This document shows positions 41,494 through 41,957 of a DNA stretch of 41,957 nt, piece after piece (the first letter of the stretch is position 1; every line of letters starts with the position of its first letter). The notes under the pieces are model-generated. The model was not told the origin of the DNA and made no database searches. It saw nothing but the letters and a program-made list of their open reading frames with translations. Where the stretch lies: the NCBI GenBank assembly GCA_902773435.1, contig CACYEN010000073.1, positions 1 to 41,957 on the forward strand. The letters are read 5' to 3'. Made by a program: the position numbers and the translations under genes. Source of the stretch: an uncultured Lachnospiraceae bacterium. GTDB lineage: Bacteria > Bacillota > Clostridia > Lachnospirales > Lachnospiraceae.

Positions 41494-41957
41494 TCAATAG
41501 TACTTGTCGAGGAGCTTGTCCGAGATACGTTTCAGCTCGGCCCTGGGCAGGATCCGAAGGAGCTCCCACCCGAGATCCAGCGTCTCCTCGATGCTGCGGT
41601 CCGTCTTGTAACCCTGGTTGACGTAGCGCGTCTCGAATTCATCTGCGAACTTCGCGTAAATCAGGTCGATCTCGGTCAGCGCTGCCTCGCCGAGGATGAC
41701 CATGAGTTCCTTGGCGTCCTTGCCGCGCGCGTAAGCGGCAAAGAGCTGGTTCATCGTCGCGGCGTGGTCCTCGCGGGTCTTGCCCTCGCCGATTCCCTTG
41801 TCCTTCAGTCGGCTCAGGGATGGAAGCACGTCGATCGGCGGCTGAATGCCCTTTCTGTAGAGCTCGCGGGACAGGATGACCTGGCCCTCCGTGATGTAGC
41901 CCGTGAGGTCGGGGATCGGGTGAGTCTTGTCGTCCTCGGGCATTGTGAGGATCGGGA
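41494..41957 (-). CDS. ntpB: V-type ATP synthase subunit B, C-terminal part
   Basis: The reading frame enters from the right edge, so only about the last 154 residues are seen. This is the non-catalytic nucleotide-binding subunit of the V1 head. The segment has the subunit B hallmarks [42 protein letters not shown], and a C-terminal helical bundle ending DKYY. An internal ATG (41943) is not the start, because the preceding codons (ATC CTC ACA) continue the conserved sequence. The operon continues outside with the catalytic subunit A and the membrane subunits expected upstream. Confidence 0.95.
   Translation of the reverse strand, partial: PILTMPEDDKTHPIPDLTGYITEGQVILSRELYRKGIQPPIDVLPSLSRLKDKGIGEGKTREDHAATMNQLFAAYARGKDAKELMVILGEAALTEIDLIYAKFADEFETRYVNQGYKTDRSIEETLDLGWELLRILPRAELKRISDKLLDKYY

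Overview
This 41,957-bp window looks like chromosomal DNA of a GC-rich (about 60% G+C by eye) member of the Clostridia, most likely Lachnospiraceae-like. The signs are Firmicutes gene orders (hup-rqcP-divIC-tilS-hpt-ftsH), a MecA adaptor, AddAB instead of RecBCD, an archaeal-type ProS, a V-type ATP synthase, sigma-A promoters with 17-bp spacers, and strong AGGAGG ribosome sites. Almost everything is on the minus strand; only two tiny redox-type genes (a DUF1858 protein and a ferredoxin) are on the plus strand. I found no rRNA, tRNA, CRISPR array, insertion sequence, phage gene or attachment site. The species is not determined.

Layout, following transcription from right to left. (A) 41957-38348: the end of a V-type ATPase operon (ntpB C-terminus, ntpD), then an unrecognised 823-residue membrane-anchored extracellular protein overlapping ntpD. 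(B) 38343-29888: a branched-chain amino acid ABC transporter (livK, livH, livM, livG, livF), a cytidylate-kinase-like gene, asnS with its own promoter, and an O-antigen-ligase-like membrane protein, closed by a terminator. (C) 29849-22727: addB-addA. (D) 22684-18825: prfB with its programmed +1 frameshift, hom, and a phosphoglycerate-mutase-like gene that may be the missing homoserine kinase. (E) 18808-16574: single-gene units: ferredoxin (+), mecA (-), a DUF1858 protein (+) with a terminator in its leader, and an 81-residue orphan (-). These units are dense in promoters, dyads and terminators. (F) 16564-8411: one long operon of a GH18 wall hydrolase, a DivIVA-like coiled-coil protein, tsaC, upp, comEB, proS, cca and trmL, mixing tRNA biogenesis, pyrimidine salvage and envelope functions. 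(G) 8414-6511: a phosphoglucomutase/phosphomannomutase with a long structured leader. (H) 6433-1: hup-rqcP-divIC-tilS-hpt-ftsH and the 5' three-quarters or so of a GH13 glucan hydrolase that runs off the left edge.

Most of the window is housekeeping DNA. The parts least explained by known families are the 16.57-17.56 kb intergenic/short-gene region (six TTCCGG copies, a dyad centred on a -10 box, a leader terminator, an orphan protein), the 823-residue protein coupled to the V-ATPase, the hom-linked phosphoglycerate-mutase-like enzyme, and a binding protein that lacks a lipobox. yabP, yabQ and spoIIE are absent from their usual places in the divIC-tilS neighbourhood, which suggests a lineage that does not sporulate.
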